Assembly (NCBI GenBank): GCA_902796215.1 | Contig: CADBNY010000144.1 | Location: 1 to 5,644 of the forward strand | Length of the DNA: 5,644 nt | Source of the DNA: an uncultured Erysipelotrichaceae bacterium | GTDB taxonomy: Bacteria; Bacillota_I; Bacilli_A; RF39; UBA660 | Direction of reading: 5' to 3' | Program-made: the position numbers and the translations under genes | Notes under the pieces: generated by a model | What the model was told of the DNA's origin: nothing | The model's database searches: none | The model's input: only the letters and a program-made list of their open reading frames with translations | Shown here: positions 4,505 to 5,644 of the stretch, piece by piece | How the letters are laid out: each line of letters opens with the position of its first letter | Numbering within the stretch: the stretch's first letter is position 1

Positions 4505-4828
4505 TTAATTAAATAAAGATCGAATTAACGCAAAGATAACATCAATTAAATAAAAGAAACATGAACAAAAGATAATAAAAAAGATTGTAGCAACTGAATA
4601 CTTAACCATATTTTCTTTAGAAGGCCAATGAACTTTATGAAATTCACTCTTAACACCATAACAAAAAATACGAAATCTATCAAACAAACTTTTCTTTTCA
4701 ATAACTTTTTCTTTTTTCTCTTGTTTCTTAGAAATAACTTCTTTTTTAATATTTTTCTTTTCGTTATTCTTTTTTACTTTCTTTAAATTATACTTATCTT
4801 CTACTGTTTTTTTTCTAACTTCAGCCAT
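4505..4828 (-). CDS. secE: Preprotein translocase subunit SecE
   Basis: SecE clamps SecY in the membrane translocon. The family core is clear: an amphipathic helix with VKSEFHKVHWPSKENMVKYS (59-78), including the conserved W-P-S/T, followed by a single transmembrane segment (about 79-104). The 107-residue length is longer than the roughly 60 residues of B. subtilis SecE because of an N-terminal extension of nearly 50 residues that is mostly Lys and Glu, with no obvious fold. The start ATG at 4828 has GGTGA close by and AAGGA slightly further upstream; a competing ATG ten bases upstream meets a stop after five codons. Own promoter at 4885-4913. Followed by nusG after 14 bases. The usual rpmG neighbour is not found in the visible upstream region. 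Confidence 0.95.
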   Translation of the reverse strand: MAEVRKKTVEDKYNLKKVKKNNEKKNIKKEVISKKQEKKEKVIEKKSLFDRFRIFCYGVKSEFHKVHWPSKENMVKYSVATIFFIIFCSCFFYLIDVIFALIRSLFN

Positions 4829-4856
4829 ATTTCACCATTTCCTTGTTTTCCAAAAT

Positions 4857-4876
4857 AAAAACACTTCCTAGTGCTT
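4857..4876 (-). terminator. Small hairpin with T-run between the promoter and secE
   Basis: Minus strand: AAGCACT (4876-4870), loop AGGA, AGTGTTT (4865-4859), continuing as Ts to 4857 and then ATTTT. The seven pairs include one G-T. It could terminate transcripts from the gene to the right, or, since it lies just downstream of the secE promoter start point, act as an attenuator. The stem is short, so this is tentative. Confidence 0.4.
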
Positions 4877-4884
4877 ACACCATT

Positions 4885-4913
4885 AAAATAGCATAAACAA
4901 AAGAAAATGTCAA
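4885..4913 (-). promoter_or_regulatory. Promoter for secE-nusG
   Basis: Minus strand: perfect TTGACA (4913-4908), 17-base spacer, extended -10 TG-C-TATTTT (-10 at 4890-4885, four of six plus the TG). It begins seven bases after the stop of the upstream gene; transcription would start near 4878. Confidence 0.75.
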
Positions 4914-4919
4914 ATAAAA

Positions 4920-5606
4920 CTAAGCAAAAAGTATACTTATACACCAACAAATAATACTAAACAGAAATAAAAAACCAAAAACAATAGTTGGAATAATTAA
5001 ATAATATACAAAAGCTGCATTAGAATTATTAATTTGCTGATAAATAATAGAATTGATATATTCATTATTTTGAATAATTTTACTAATCATATTAGAATTG
5101 ATATCTTTTGACTCAAAAGAAGCAAATTTTCTTCTAAAAGCTTCTAAACGATATTCATAAAGATAAATGGAAGCCCCTCGTTCAATAATACCACGATAGT
5201 AAGGAACATCTTCAGAAGGTAAAAAAATAGTAATATCATTAAACCTTTCTTTTAAAAACTGGGGCGTTAAACAATTTAACATATTACAATAAATAGCTAT
5301 TTGCAAAAAAGATGATTTAAAAATATCCTCTTGAATCAATTTATTTCTTTGTTCAAATCCCTGAGGCATTTCAATTAATTGTTTAAACTGAATGCAATTT
5401 TCATTACTACCTAAAACATAAATCTCTGTAGGAGAAAAATTTGTAACACAATAACCACGATCATGAACATATTTTAAAGCACAATCTAAATTTAAAAAAA
5501 GCGAACGAAATTCTTCTATATTTTTATGTAAACTAATCCATGACAACAAATCCTCAGATTGTCCATTAAAAGAATGAAGATTAAGAAAATTAGAAATTTT
5601 TGCCAC
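4920..5606 (-). CDS. Unknown tail-anchored membrane protein with degenerate protein-kinase C-lobe features, 228 aa
   Basis: I cannot name this protein. Residues 20-47 look like kinase helices D-E, followed by HDRGYCVTNFSPTEIYVL (48-65), which lines up with the kinase catalytic loop G-I-V-H-R-D-x-K-P-x-N-I. Here HRD is VTN (54-56), the Lys is S58, the Pro is kept (P59) and the Asn is E61, so catalysis is not expected. IQFKQLIEMP (72-81) sits where the DFG strand would be, without DFG. No N-lobe or Gly-rich loop exists: only about 19 residues precede helix D. YYRGIIERGASIYLYEYR (136-153) is notable but unidentified. A strongly hydrophobic segment (about 198-227) ends the protein, giving a tail anchor with the bulk in the cytoplasm. 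Start is GTG at 5606, after AAGGTAGGG and an in-frame TAG at 5618-5616; no ATG is available. EssB/YukC of type VII secretion also has a cytoplasmic pseudokinase before a membrane helix, but lacks this tail-end layout. Kinase-like reading is inference. Confidence 0.8.
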   Translation of the reverse strand: MAKISNFLNLHSFNGQSEDLLSWISLHKNIEEFRSLFLNLDCALKYVHDRGYCVTNFSPTEIYVLGSNENCIQFKQLIEMPQGFEQRNKLIQEDIFKSSFLQIAIYCNMLNCLTPQFLKERFNDITIFLPSEDVPYYRGIIERGASIYLYEYRLEAFRRKFASFESKDINSNMISKIIQNNEYINSIIYQQINNSNAAFVYYLIIPTIVFGFLFLFSIICWCISILFA

Positions 5607-5629
5607 AACAACACCCTACCTTATCTCTA

Positions 5630-5638
5630 ATTTTATCA
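5630..5638 (-). promoter_or_regulatory. Possible extended -10 element before the tail-anchored protein gene
   Basis: Minus strand TGATAAAAT (5638-5630) fits TG-n-TAAAAT. The -35 would be outside the window. The same bases also read as tandem stops TGA-TAA, so this may instead be the end of an upstream gene. Confidence 0.25.
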
Positions 5639-5644
5639 CAAACA

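Noticed and set aside
1..5644. Avoidance of TGA as stop (nine of nine visible stops are TAA or TAG), hinting at recoded TGA=Trp
   Set aside because: All Trp codons checked are TGG and no in-frame TGA is found in any gene, so there is no positive evidence for recoding; nine stops are too few.
1..5644. CRISPR arrays, tRNA or rRNA genes, insertion sequences
   Set aside because: No regularly spaced repeats, no cloverleaf or conserved T-loop sequence, and no transposase-like frames seen on either strand.

Overview
AT-rich window from a low-GC Gram-positive bacterium (Bacillota, or a Mycoplasmatota/RF39-like relative). The grounds are the base composition, strong AGGAGG-type ribosome binding sites, TTGACA/TATAAT promoters, and the Bacillus-like gene order secE-nusG-rplK-rplA-rplJ-rplL-(ybxB/rsmC). 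Every gene I accept is on the minus strand, so the biological order runs from high to low coordinates. Tryptophan is coded by TGG, and all nine visible stops are TAA or TAG.

Right part (5606-3957): a 228-residue unrecognised protein with a C-terminal membrane anchor and a degenerate kinase catalytic-loop-like segment. It is followed by a promoter and secE-nusG (preprotein translocase subunit and transcription factor).

Middle (3900-1446): rplK-rplA with its own promoter, with similar GTGG...CCAC RNA folds in front of both genes. Then rplJ-rplL, driven by a consensus promoter embedded in the 3' end of rplA and preceded by an L10-type leader with an attenuator hairpin. These four genes build the L1 stalk and the L11/L10-L12 factor-binding stalk of the 50S subunit. 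A hairpin terminator overlaps the rplL stop codon.

Left part (1445-1): where Bacillus goes directly from rplL to ybxB and rpoB, this genome carries an extra module. It consists of about 470 bases without an intact gene (consensus promoter set in a dyad, inverted repeats, a short coding-like remnant), then two overlapping-signal small genes. These encode a 124-residue helical protein and an 86-residue two-helix protein with a W-K-G turn, like WXG100 type VII secretion proteins. Next comes a new TTGACA promoter and the start of an RsmC/YbxB-like methyltransferase that runs off the left edge.

The most interesting points are this WXG100-like pair inside a ribosomal/RNA polymerase locus, and the tail-anchored pseudokinase-like protein at the other end. 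The latter recalls, weakly, the pseudokinase domain of the type VII component EssB/YukC. Whether the two ends belong to one system is a hypothesis only.
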